64,000 bases of DNA, taken from positions 434,001 through 498,000 of the forward strand of contig NC_015738.1 of the NCBI RefSeq assembly GCF_000270285.1. The letters are read 5' to 3'. Positions 28,445 to 36,213 of the stretch are shown here, piece after piece. Every line of letters starts with the position of its first letter. Within the stretch, counting starts at the first letter, position 1. A program made the translations under genes and the position numbers. The notes beneath the pieces were generated by a model. It did no database searches. It was not told the origin of the DNA and worked only from the letters and a program-made list of their open reading frames with translations. The DNA is from Eggerthella sp. YY7918 (GTDB taxonomy: Bacteria > Actinomycetota > Coriobacteriia > Coriobacteriales > Eggerthellaceae).

Positions 28445-29995
28445 ATGGCAAACGTCGCGGGACTGGGGCTGTCGCTTGTCTATGTGCTTGCAGTATTGGT
28501 GGTTTCAAGCGTGCTTGCGCGGCGCGGCGCTTCAAACGAAGTGTCTCGCAAGGTGGTCCATATCGCACTGGGCGGTTGGTGGATCATCGCATCGCTTGTT
28601 TTCACGTCTGCCCTGTGGGCTGCGCTGCTGCCTGCCGTTTTCATTGTCGTGAACATCGTTGTGTACCGCACACAAGCGCTATCGTTTATGGCACGTGCGC
28701 AAAACGACGATACGCCGGGCACGGTTTACTACGCCGTTTCTCTGACGGTGTTGGCGTTGTTCTCGTTTGGCATCGGTGCGCCGTACGTGGGTGCACTCGG
28801 CTTCTTTTGCATGGCGTTTGGTGATGGATTCGCGGCGGTACTGGGAAAACGTTACGGACGGCGCACGTTTGCAGCGGCAGGAAAAACGCTGGCGGGCAGC
28901 GCGGTTATGTTTGCTGTCAGCTTTGTGTCGTGCGTAGTTGTCCTGCTGATACCGCCACCGGTGGGAGCGGGGTTGGCGGGTTCGGCAGTGCAAACGTTTG
29001 CGGGGATGCCGCCTGTAGGGGCAGCAGTGCTTGCTGCGGCCGTGCTTGCCGTGGCGGCAACGGTGCTTGAAGTCCTTTCGGTGCGAGGGCTTGACAACCT
29101 GAGCGTTCCTTTGGGGGTAACCGCGCTGTTTGTCGTGCTGTCTGTGCCGGAGGCAGGGTATACGTCCGTTCTCGTCGGCTTGTTGTTGTCCGGCGTGGTG
29201 ACGCTTGCATCGCTGCGCGCTCAGCTGCTTACCGCGCGCGGAGCGCTGAGCGCTCTTGCGGTGGGCACCCTTTCGTTCGTGACGGGAGGTTGGCCGCTGT
29301 GGTTGTTGCTCATGTGGTTCTTCGGCAGTTCGAATCTTGCATCGAAGGCGATGGCGCATGTGAAAGGAGGGCGCACGAACAAGACGGCGCGCGACGACAA
29401 CGCGACGCGGAAATCGAAACCCCGCCGAGCGCGTCAAGTGCTGGCGAACAGCGTGCCCTTCCTTGTTTGTTCGAGCGCCTATGCTCTTTCGGGTGAGTCG
29501 TGGCTGCTCGTGGTGGCAGCCGGTGCGCTTGCGGCAAGTACGGCCGACACGTGGGCTTCTGAAATCGGTGTGTACAGCACCCGTCCGCCGGTCAATATTC
29601 TTACGTTCAAACCCATGCAGCGCGGCCTTTCCGGCGGCGTGAGTCCGCTTGGGTTGGGCGCCACGATTGTGGGTGCTGTGACTTCGGCCTTTCTTGCCAT
29701 GCTGCTGTTTCATGCCTTTGGGTTTGCTGTTCCTACCGGGCCGACCGATTTTCTGTTCATCGTCGCCTGCGGAGTGGCAGGGTCGCTTGTAGACAGTGTG
29801 CTGGGAGCGTTTATGCAGGCCAAGTATCGTAGTACATACGATCGCAATGAGGGTGAAGGGCTGCTTGTGGAAACCGTGCCTCGCCATGATGCGTTGAACT
29901 ATGTTCTGGTGTCGGGGTATGCCTGGGTTACCAATGATGCCGTTAACTTCCTGAGCGGTGTTGCGGTTGTGATGCTGGGTTTGCTTGTCGTGTAG
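28445..29995 (+). CDS. Fusion of VTE5-like prenol kinase and VTE6/DUF92 prenyl-phosphate kinase
   Basis: The 516-residue polytopic protein has two halves. Residues about 1-230 resemble dolichol/phytol kinases (SRKVVHIALGGWW near 35, GDGFAAVLGKRYGRR near 126 and GLDNLSVPLG near 215). Residues about 235-516 resemble DUF92/TMEM19, the family of plant VTE6 (ADTWASEIG near 367, RGLSGGVSPLGLG, SLVDSVLGAFMQ and WVTNDAVN near the end). VTE5 and VTE6 phosphorylate phytol and phytyl phosphate in turn, so a single chain could turn an isoprenoid alcohol into a diphosphate. It follows crtM by 3 bp. Substrate identity is inferred. Confidence 0.8.
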   Translation: MANVAGLGLSLVYVLAVLVVSSVLARRGASNEVSRKVVHIALGGWWIIASLVFTSALWAALLPAVFIVVNIVVYRTQALSFMARAQNDDTPGTVYYAVSLTVLALFSFGIGAPYVGALGFFCMAFGDGFAAVLGKRYGRRTFAAAGKTLAGSAVMFAVSFVSCVVVLLIPPPVGAGLAGSAVQTFAGMPPVGAAVLAAAVLAVAATVLEVLSVRGLDNLSVPLGVTALFVVLSVPEAGYTSVLVGLLLSGVVTLASLRAQLLTARGALSALAVGTLSFVTGGWPLWLLLMWFFGSSNLASKAMAHVKGGRTNKTARDDNATRKSKPRRARQVLANSVPFLVCSSAYALSGESWLLVVAAGALAASTADTWASEIGVYSTRPPVNILTFKPMQRGLSGGVSPLGLGATIVGAVTSAFLAMLLFHAFGFAVPTGPTDFLFIVACGVAGSLVDSVLGAFMQAKYRSTYDRNEGEGLLVETVPRHDALNYVLVSGYAWVTNDAVNFLSGVAVVMLGLLVV

Positions 29996-30137
29996 CGTGG
30001 AGCCTTGGATCGCTATGTCGTTGCGAGAGTTTCGTGAGTTGATGGTAACGGTTGTATGAACTTCGTCGTGGTTTCACATCGTTTCGTTATGTTCATTCTG
30101 AAGGCGAAGGTGTACGAACGAAGGTAGGCATAGAGAC

Positions 30138-31118
30138 ATGGGAAAGAGCGCAGAAAACCACGAGAAAAAGGGTGGACTGTTCGAAGATCTGTCGATTGCC
30201 CAAATTGCCGCGGGCGCTCTTGCGGCGGTAACTTCAATGTTGCTAGCTTCGCGCATTGGCATCTATGGATCCGTTATCGGGGTGGCGGTGGGCTCTATTG
30301 TGTCGGCAGTGGCTTCGCAGTTGTACAAGAAGTTTCTGACGGCATCGGCCGAGAAGCTTCGTGAACTCAAGCCGGGCGATACGGGCTACCTTGCGAAAGC
30401 GCCTGCCGAAACCGACAGCGCGAATGCTCAAGATATAACTAAAGAAACTCCTGGCGTACAAGAGGGGGCTGCCGATAAGACGGCTGTGCTGCAGCCAACG
30501 AGCATGCGGCAGTCGCGCACGCCGCGCATCGACGACGAGGGACTGAAGGGCGATGCGACGATTAAGCGAGCACGAGCGCAACGCGAGCGAAAGAAGAAGC
30601 TTCAGCGCAGGATCATCGCTGTTTCGGTGGCATCTGCTGTGGTTGCGGTAGCTGTGTCTGCGGTGGCGGTCGACCTGTTCACGCAGGGCGAGGGGTTAGG
30701 TACGCGTCCGGAACCGATCATTGCGCCATCAGCGCAGGATCAAGCGCAGGTGAAGGACGGAGCAAGCGTGAAAACTACCCCGTCCGACGACGATGCAAAA
30801 GCAAACGACAGCGCAAACAAATCGGGTGATCAGCAGGGATCTTCCGATACTCCGAAGCCCGGTACAACCGACACAGATTCCAACGCAGGGACCGATTCAG
30901 GTTCAGGTTCGTCGGGTTCTGATGCCGGAACCTCTTCGGGTTCTGGGAACGAGTCTGGTACAGGCGACACTTCTGAAGGAGGTTCCGGGTCGTCCGGCTC
31001 TGGCGGATCGGATGCGACGGGAGGGGGCAACACCTCGGGTTCCGGTTCGGCCGATTCCAACGCCGGTTCGTCAGGAAATACCGGAACATCCTCAGGTTCG
31101 CCCACGGCCGGCCGCTAA
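30138..31118 (+). CDS. Membrane protein with long Ser/Gly/Thr-rich outer tail
   Basis: The 326-residue protein has two hydrophobic N-terminal segments (about residues 20-62) and a cytosolic basic stretch (RARAQRERKKKLQRR). A third hydrophobic segment follows (about 156-176), then about 130 residues of low-complexity Ser, Gly, Asp and Thr. No sorting signal or catalytic motif is present. The tail is probably outside the membrane or in the wall. The function is unknown. Confidence 0.65.
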   Translation: MGKSAENHEKKGGLFEDLSIAQIAAGALAAVTSMLLASRIGIYGSVIGVAVGSIVSAVASQLYKKFLTASAEKLRELKPGDTGYLAKAPAETDSANAQDITKETPGVQEGAADKTAVLQPTSMRQSRTPRIDDEGLKGDATIKRARAQRERKKKLQRRIIAVSVASAVVAVAVSAVAVDLFTQGEGLGTRPEPIIAPSAQDQAQVKDGASVKTTPSDDDAKANDSANKSGDQQGSSDTPKPGTTDTDSNAGTDSGSGSSGSDAGTSSGSGNESGTGDTSEGGSGSSGSGGSDATGGGNTSGSGSADSNAGSSGNTGTSSGSPTAGR

Positions 31119-31201
31119 GCAGGGCGCCTCATCGCACTGCCAAAGGAACATGTGCGCAACCTATTCGGCAAGGCTTGAGGTGTGCGGCTTGAGCGGCTCG
31201 T

Positions 31202-31262
31202 GCTACTTCCACGTGCGGTTTTGGTGGAGCGAGGCGCGTCGGGTTGCAGAGGCGCCTCGTTG
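31202..31262. repeat. Dispersed 61-bp repeat, copy 1
   Basis: Starts GCTACTTCCACGTGCGG and ends with an inverted repeat (CGAGGCGC ... GCGCCTCG) flanking GTCGGGTTGCAGA. It is nearly identical to the segment at 34714-34775 (one indel, one substitution). It brackets the hipBA/tcdA/tatD stretch on the left. Confidence 0.8.
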
Positions 31263-31272
31263 GCGTTTTGTC

Positions 31273-31316
31273 ATCCCGAGCGCAGCGCCGCAGGCGCGGA
31301 GTCGAGGGATCCCGTG
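31273..31316. repeat. Intergenic repeat of the TCATCCCGAGCG type
   Basis: The segment from TCATCCCGAGCGCAGCG to GAGTCGAGGGATCCC looks like a widespread short intergenic palindromic repeat found in many bacterial genomes. There is only one copy in this window. Confidence 0.5.
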
Positions 31317-31376
31317 TGGTGTCAACCGTGCGACTTCCTGCGAGGCGGTGCGCCCCTGTGCTTCCCGAGCTGCTTG

Positions 31377-32657
31377 CTATAACGTGCGTCGAGCTATTGA
31401 ATCATGCTCTACAAAATGGGCTATCTCGTGCACGTGGGCGAATCCCTTTGCAGCGATTTCCTGCTCAGCAATGGGAAGAGCTGCTTCGAATTCCTCACAT
31501 AAGGATACGTACTGCTGCCACCCGAGCTTCTCGGCGATACCAATTTCTTTTGCGGCTCGACGGATGTCTTCGGCTGTCACATCATCGATGCGGCGGCTCG
31601 GACAAAGCGACACGCCCATTTCGCGATCGAGGCTTGGATACAGCGTTGTGCACGTTATGTCGTACAGGGGCGAAAGCATTCGCGAGGACCAAGTTTCATT
31701 CCAAAGAAGCGAATGATTTTTGAGGTGGTTGTCGCAGTTTCCAATCAAATAGTCAAAAAGAACGCGATTGAAGAACATCATCTTGTCGCCAAAAGGGTCC
31801 GACGAAGTTCTGCTGATGATGCGTGCGCCGAGCGAGAGGTAATGCCCGTCGGTCGGTTCGTATTTGAAGCGCGAAGAGAGACCCGCCGCTTGGCATAAAT
31901 CTTCCTGATGAAGTCGCAGGGGAGCGGGCTGGTTGTCGACTGTGACCGTAGTGCTGCGTGCGATGCGATCGAAGCGTGAAACAATAAGCAGCGGTTCGTA
32001 ATTTGGAATAGGAAACAACTCTGTTTCGGCTACATCGAATCCGCAGTGACGAGCAACGGCAAGGCAAAACGCCTCATTTACCGTTTGTAAGGGGTACGCC
32101 CCATTGGAGGCTTTCACTATAGTATTTGACGGAGCCGAACCTTCAGGAATAAACCAGCCTGCATCGAGGTCGTTTCCTTGATGGAAAAGCCCAATTTTCG
32201 ATTGCGCTCCAGCAAGCGAAAGTCGCGACGAAGTACCGAACTCGACTGCGGTAACTAGCGGATGGCTTGCGAACTCAATCAAATTCTCTTGCTCAAGCGG
32301 TTGGTACGACCAAGTGTCTCGTGAGATGTTTTCGACTGTGCTGAACACGAGGCCGCCGATTGATTCATCGTTCAGCTTTTGGAGGAGGCCGGCAGGAAAA
32401 CTGCCGTCAACATGAAGGGCATGCGCCATTGCGGTTCGGAGGGATCCTTCGGGAAGCAAGCCCTCAAAAAAGGGAGGGAGGTCTTGGTTGGTAAATGCTT
32501 CTGCTTGGAGCGGCAAGGAAAAGGAGATTGGTTGGGCAAAATCGCTCGACAGATACGCTTCATCATAGAAGAAGGAAGTATCTGCAAGGGTTGTTTGGAG
32601 GGTTCCGACGCGTTCGAAACGATCAGCCCATTCACGAAAAACATGCAGATCGGCCAT
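31377..32657 (-). CDS. hipA: HipA-like serine/threonine kinase toxin
   Basis: The 426-residue protein follows HipA order: an N-terminal lobe with PPFFEGLLPEG, the activation segment SLAGAQSKIGLF (about 146), RFDR, and the catalytic loop LIGNCDNHLKNHSLL (about 304-318). That loop holds the expected Asp and Asn. HipA of E. coli phosphorylates glutamyl-tRNA synthetase. It overlaps hipB by one base (TAATG). The gene is visibly more AT-rich than its neighbours and lies between repeats, consistent with acquisition. The target is unknown. Confidence 0.9.
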   Translation of the reverse strand: MADLHVFREWADRFERVGTLQTTLADTSFFYDEAYLSSDFAQPISFSLPLQAEAFTNQDLPPFFEGLLPEGSLRTAMAHALHVDGSFPAGLLQKLNDESIGGLVFSTVENISRDTWSYQPLEQENLIEFASHPLVTAVEFGTSSRLSLAGAQSKIGLFHQGNDLDAGWFIPEGSAPSNTIVKASNGAYPLQTVNEAFCLAVARHCGFDVAETELFPIPNYEPLLIVSRFDRIARSTTVTVDNQPAPLRLHQEDLCQAAGLSSRFKYEPTDGHYLSLGARIISRTSSDPFGDKMMFFNRVLFDYLIGNCDNHLKNHSLLWNETWSSRMLSPLYDITCTTLYPSLDREMGVSLCPSRRIDDVTAEDIRRAAKEIGIAEKLGWQQYVSLCEEFEAALPIAEQEIAAKGFAHVHEIAHFVEHDSIARRTL

Positions 32658-32902
32658 TATGCACCCCGCACGGTAAGAGTGATATCAATACCGAGATTGG
32701 TGGCAAGATCGAGAACGCGTTGGATGCCAACCGTTGTGCGGCCGCGCTCGATTTCACCGATGAGGCGCGGGCTGCAATTCGACATCGCAGCAATGGCCTC
32801 CTGCGTGTAGCCGAGTTCTTTGCGACGCCGACGGATGACCTGGCCGAATTCGGCGGCGTCAAATATCTGCATTTTGGAAGGCGTCGATAGATGATTGCTC
32901 AC
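32657..32902 (-). CDS. hipB: HipB-like antitoxin, XRE-type helix-turn-helix
   Basis: This is a small DNA-binding protein of about 81 residues with FGQVIRRRRKELGYTQEAIAAMS and RLIGEIERGRTT, a canonical XRE/HipB fold. It should bind HipA and repress the operon. The GTG start at 32902 was preferred because GAGGAG precedes it by 4 nt; a TTG at 32914 or an ATG at 32872 are alternatives. Three repeated operators lie just upstream. Confidence 0.85.
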   Translation of the reverse strand: MSNHLSTPSKMQIFDAAEFGQVIRRRRKELGYTQEAIAAMSNCSPRLIGEIERGRTTVGIQRVLDLATNLGIDITLTVRGA

Positions 32903-32913
32903 AATGCTCCTCA

Positions 32914-32934
32914 AATCTTCCCAATATGTAAGAT
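32914..32934. promoter_or_regulatory. hipBA operator 1
   Basis: AATCTTCC-N6-GTAAGAT, next to the hipB start. It shares arms with operators 2 and 3 at 39-bp steps. Confidence 0.75.
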
Positions 32935-32952
32935 GGGGTTAAGTTTAGCATG

Positions 32953-32974
32953 AATCTTCCCTATACGTAAGATT
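32953..32974. promoter_or_regulatory. hipBA operator 2
   Basis: AATCTTCC-N6-GTAAGATT, 39 bp from operator 1 in the same orientation. Confidence 0.75.
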
Positions 32975-32991
32975 TGACCAGAGGTTGTAAA

Positions 32992-33013
32992 AATCTTACG
33001 TATCAGGAAGATT
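32992..33013. promoter_or_regulatory. hipBA operator 3
   Basis: AATCTTAC-N6-GGAAGATT, the same element in reverse orientation, 39 bp from operator 2. Confidence 0.75.
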
Positions 33014-33039
33014 CTGTGGACTGCGCCAGGATGCTGTAT

Positions 33040-33150
33040 TCATTTGTCGATCGCGGTTACGTGCTCGCGCGCATTGGCGAGGAATTGTACGTGGCAGATT
33101 CCACCATGAAAACCCACTCGCGACACATGCGGCTTGAGCAGCTCGTGCTA
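33040..33150 (+). pseudogene. Remnant of a LuxR-type helix-turn-helix
   Basis: The + strand reads FVDRGYVLARIGEELYVADS followed by TMKTHSRHMRLEQL. This closely follows the recognition region of LuxR/NarL regulators (RGY..ARIAEEL.VSESTVKTHxxHIY.KLGV). No full domain surrounds it and the hipBA operators cut into its 5' side, so it is a decayed end left after rearrangement. Confidence 0.55.
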
Positions 33151-33176
33151 CCATGGTCGCCGACGAAAGGATCGGT

Positions 33177-33923
33177 ATGACTGCGGCATCACCTGAAGAA
33201 CATGCCACTTCCAAGCTCGAGCTTATCATGGGGAGCGAAGGGCTTGCGCGTCTTGCTGCATCCACGGTGATGGTGCTGGGCGTGGGCGGCGTAGGATCGA
33301 ACTGCGTCGAAGCGCTTGCGCGCGGCGGGGTGGGACGGCTTATCGTTGTCGACCACGACGTGGTGCAGGAAAGCAATATCAATCGCCAGGCCATCGCTTA
33401 TCGCAGCACCATCGGACGCAAAAAGATTGAAGTGGCGCGTGCGATGATTGCCGACATCAACCCTTCGGCGCAGGTGGAAGCGGTGGATCGGTTCGTGCTG
33501 GCCGAAGATGTGCCTGCGTTTTTGGGTGCATATGCCGACCATGTGGATTACTTCGTGGATGCCATCGATACCATTTCGGCGAAGCTTGCCATCGCCCAGT
33601 TCGCCGATGCGCAGAATCTGCGCCTGATCAGCAGCATGGGAGCGGCGAACAAACTGTTCCCGGAGTGTTTTCGCGTGGCGGATGTGTACGACACAGTGAA
33701 TTGCCCCCTGTGTCGCATCATGCGCAAGGAGGGTCGCAAGCGCGGGATTCGCCATTTGCGCGTGCTGTATTCGTGCGAGCAGCCCGTAGACGTGCCGGTG
33801 CGCGAAGGTGCCGCTCGTCGTGAGCGGTCGAACTTGGGCACGGCTTCCTATGTGCCGCCCATCATGGGCCAGATGATCGCTGGCGAAGTCATCCGGGAAC
33901 TGGCGGGCATAGGAGGTGTGTGA
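33177..33923 (+). CDS. tcdA: tRNA threonylcarbamoyladenosine dehydratase (TcdA/CsdL)
   Basis: This 248-residue ThiF/MoeB-fold protein has the ATP loop VLGVGGVGSNCVEALARGG (about 32-50), DHDVVQESNINRQ, a DAIDTISAKLA segment and a CPLCRIMRKEGRKRG motif typical of TcdA. It cyclises t6A37 of tRNAs in an ATP-dependent reaction. The start at 33177 was chosen for AAAGGA at 6 nt. It is coupled to tatD, whose ATG overlaps its stop. Confidence 0.92.
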   Translation: MTAASPEEHATSKLELIMGSEGLARLAASTVMVLGVGGVGSNCVEALARGGVGRLIVVDHDVVQESNINRQAIAYRSTIGRKKIEVARAMIADINPSAQVEAVDRFVLAEDVPAFLGAYADHVDYFVDAIDTISAKLAIAQFADAQNLRLISSMGAANKLFPECFRVADVYDTVNCPLCRIMRKEGRKRGIRHLRVLYSCEQPVDVPVREGAARRERSNLGTASYVPPIMGQMIAGEVIRELAGIGGV

Positions 33924-34708
33924 TGGAGGTGCCTACGTCGTCGGCGCCGCTTGAGGATGTGCCTTTCATCGACATGCATTGTCACTTGGATTTCGCGCCT
34001 AATGCCGCGTCTGCGGCGGCCGAGCTGGCCGCGTGCGGAGCGGGAGCATTCGCAGTAACGGTAACTCCGGCGGGCTTTGAGCGCGCATCGAAAGACCTCG
34101 CGGACAACGCGGCCATACGGGTGGGTCTGGGGATGCATCCGTGGTGGGTGGCGGACGGGCGTGTGGACGAGTGCGATGTCGAGCGCTTTGAAGCGCTCGC
34201 GAACACCACGCGCTTCATCGGCGAGGTCGGACTCGATTTCGGCCCCAAACATGATACATCGCGCGACGCGCAGCTTGCGGCGTTCGAGCGTGTGGCTGGC
34301 GCGTGTGCGGGCGGTGGCAAGTTGCTTTCTCTTCATGCGGTGAAAGCTGCTAATGCGGTACTGGATGTTCTTGACCGATGCGGCGCCCTCGCCAACAACA
34401 AGTGCATCTTCCACTGGTTTTCCGGTTCGTCCGACGAACTGCAGCGTGTCTTGCATGCCGGTTGCTTCATTTCGATCAATCCGCGCATGCTCGCGACGAA
34501 GCGCGGCCGCGAATACGCGCGGATCATTCCTGTTGATCGGCTTCTTCTTGAAACCGACGCACCACCCGAGGGCGCACCATACGAGGTTGCTGCCGAGCAG
34601 GTAACACTCAAGCGGCTTCTTGAGGAAATGGCTGCCCTTCGCCACGTCCGCCCTCAAGAGCTGGTTGCGCCCATTGCCGAAACGAGTGCTCGCCTGCTCG
34701 GTTGGTAA
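33923..34708 (+). CDS. TatD family metal-dependent hydrolase
   Basis: The 261-residue TIM-barrel hydrolase begins with the metal motif FIDMHCHLDF, followed by GMHPWW, GEVGLDFGP, SLHAVKAA, HWFSGS and LLETDAPPEG. These carry the usual His, Glu and Asp ligands. TatD proteins are 3'-5' DNases or related phosphoesterases. The ATG at 33923 overlaps the tcdA stop and follows AGGAGG. A dispersed repeat begins 6 bp past its stop. Confidence 0.9.
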   Translation: MEVPTSSAPLEDVPFIDMHCHLDFAPNAASAAAELAACGAGAFAVTVTPAGFERASKDLADNAAIRVGLGMHPWWVADGRVDECDVERFEALANTTRFIGEVGLDFGPKHDTSRDAQLAAFERVAGACAGGGKLLSLHAVKAANAVLDVLDRCGALANNKCIFHWFSGSSDELQRVLHAGCFISINPRMLATKRGREYARIIPVDRLLLETDAPPEGAPYEVAAEQVTLKRLLEEMAALRHVRPQELVAPIAETSARLLGW

Positions 34709-34713
34709 GCCTG

Positions 34714-34775
34714 GCTACTTCCACGTGCGGTTTGTGGTGGAGCGAGGCGCGTCAGGTTGCAGAGGCGCCTCGTTG
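34714..34775. repeat. Dispersed repeat, copy 2, forming the 3' end of a gene
   Basis: Matches the repeat at 31202 with one extra base and one substitution. Its left part supplies the stop codon and last codons of the minus-strand XRE/membrane gene. Confidence 0.8.
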
Positions 34776-35911
34776 TCGACATCGGTATTCGTGCGCGCCC
34801 AGGGGTCGTTGGTTGCTTCGTCGCTCTGAGCGTATTTCAACCAGGCATCCTCCTGACGCGCTTCGGCAATCCAGTCCTCCTTGGATTTTGCAAATACGCT
34901 GCCAATCAGGTATACCACGCCACACAGGATGCCGCCCACCACAAAGGAAATCCAGCTGACGGCGAAGCCGCCTTGGCCCGAACGGACGGCGTCACGGATG
35001 GCATCCTTGTACGCGTGTTTGTCCATGCCGTCCCAGCCAATCTGGTCGAACATCGGCGAAAAGCCCCATACCAAAAAGACGATGGTGGCCAGCAGCATGA
35101 TGCAGCCGCAGATGACGCCCATGATGCGCTCGGCACGCACGCGCTCGGGCGACTTGACCGCTACGGTCGAGGGCAGGTTGACCCCGAGGTCGCGGCGATG
35201 CGCGATGTAGGTGAGTTCGCTCAGGTCGTACTTCGACTTCTGCATGCCGGCCCAGATGAGCAGTCCTACCGCTGCGGCCATTATCAGCATAAATGGTGTC
35301 ATCAGCAGCTCTTCCACATTAATGCCGCGCACGAAGTCGAGAGAACTGTCGTCGGGCGACAGCGCCACCAAGAAGATCACATCTATAAGGATAAGCCCCA
35401 CACCTATAGCAATCATCACCGGGAAACGACGACCGAAGTGCTCCAGCGTCTCGGCACCATAGCGCGGTTCGATGGTGGGATTGCGGCGCTTGAACTCGGC
35501 ATGACTAAGGCCGCCCACAATAAATAGCATGACACCCACCACCACGAAGGCTAGAAATGCCGCGCTTTCCAAGTTTTCTGGCATACCTAGTCCTTGAAAT
35601 AGGCTGGAGACAGCAACTCCTATCAAGATGATGGCTACGCCGCATGCAAGGGACAAATCGTAGCGATTCATATGACGGTCGTAGCGTTCGGTGTCGCCTT
35701 CCTTTGCCACGCTTACGGCGCCGCGCATGAGATCGTCCATACTTACATGGAACAAGTCGCACAGTATCAGCAGCTTTTCCATCTCGGGGTAGTTCGTTCC
35801 CGCTTCCCACTTGCTCACGGTCTGACGCGATACGCCTACCTGTTCAGCAAGACCTTCCTGGGTGACGCCATAGTGTTGGCGTAGGTAAACGAGGTTTTCG
35901 GCGAAACTCAT
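34715..35911 (-). CDS. XRE-family regulator with C-terminal membrane domain
   Basis: The 398-residue protein starts with an XRE helix-turn-helix (FAENLVYLRQHYGVTQEGLA, then SRQTVSKWEAGTNYPEM). About five hydrophobic segments follow between residues 95 and 345. This regulator-plus-membrane layout is common in Gram-positives; the ligand or partner is unknown. Its C-terminus lies inside a dispersed repeat, so the final residues may differ from relatives. It is convergent with tatD. Confidence 0.85.
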   Translation of the reverse strand: MSFAENLVYLRQHYGVTQEGLAEQVGVSRQTVSKWEAGTNYPEMEKLLILCDLFHVSMDDLMRGAVSVAKEGDTERYDRHMNRYDLSLACGVAIILIGVAVSSLFQGLGMPENLESAAFLAFVVVGVMLFIVGGLSHAEFKRRNPTIEPRYGAETLEHFGRRFPVMIAIGVGLILIDVIFLVALSPDDSSLDFVRGINVEELLMTPFMLIMAAAVGLLIWAGMQKSKYDLSELTYIAHRRDLGVNLPSTVAVKSPERVRAERIMGVICGCIMLLATIVFLVWGFSPMFDQIGWDGMDKHAYKDAIRDAVRSGQGGFAVSWISFVVGGILCGVVYLIGSVFAKSKEDWIAEARQEDAWLKYAQSDEATNDPWARTNTDVDNEAPLQPDAPRSTTNRTWK

Positions 35912-35949
35912 GGATTGGCTCCTTCTCTGTTGTCATTCATCATACCCGA

Positions 35950-35974
35950 AGCGCCGACCGGCCGAAGCGGCGCT
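35950..35974. other. Hairpin upstream of the XRE gene
   Basis: Arms AGCGCCG and CGGCGCT enclose an 11-nt loop. No T-run of note follows. It may be a weak terminator or part of the 5' leader of the minus-strand gene. Confidence 0.4.
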
Positions 35975-35989
35975 CTTGGTGCTTTTCAT

Positions 35990-36031
35990 GATGGGCGCGC
36001 AAGGCCGCCCGCTCTACCAACTTGGACGCGC
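35990..36031 (-). other. tRNA-like fragment
   Basis: The minus strand reads GCGCGTCC followed by AAGTTGGTAGAGCGGGCGG. It includes the D-loop hallmark AGTTGGTAGAGC at the right distance from an acceptor-like 5' end. No T-arm (GTTCGA) follows, so this is at best a degraded tRNA 5' half. The rest of the 300-bp gap from 35912 to 36213 shows no gene. Confidence 0.35.
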
Positions 36032-36213
36032 ATTTTAGGATTTTTTGCGCACGTTCAGGTTGCGAGGGCTGTGATCAGGCGATTTGCCAGAGCCGACGTT
36101 TTGTCGCGGAAAGGAAGGAGACGTTCGCGATGCGTTGTTGAAGCGGTGACGGACGAAGAGTGGTTCGTCGCTTTGAAGAGTGGGATGGTGTTTCTGAGAG
36201 GCGGACTGATGGC

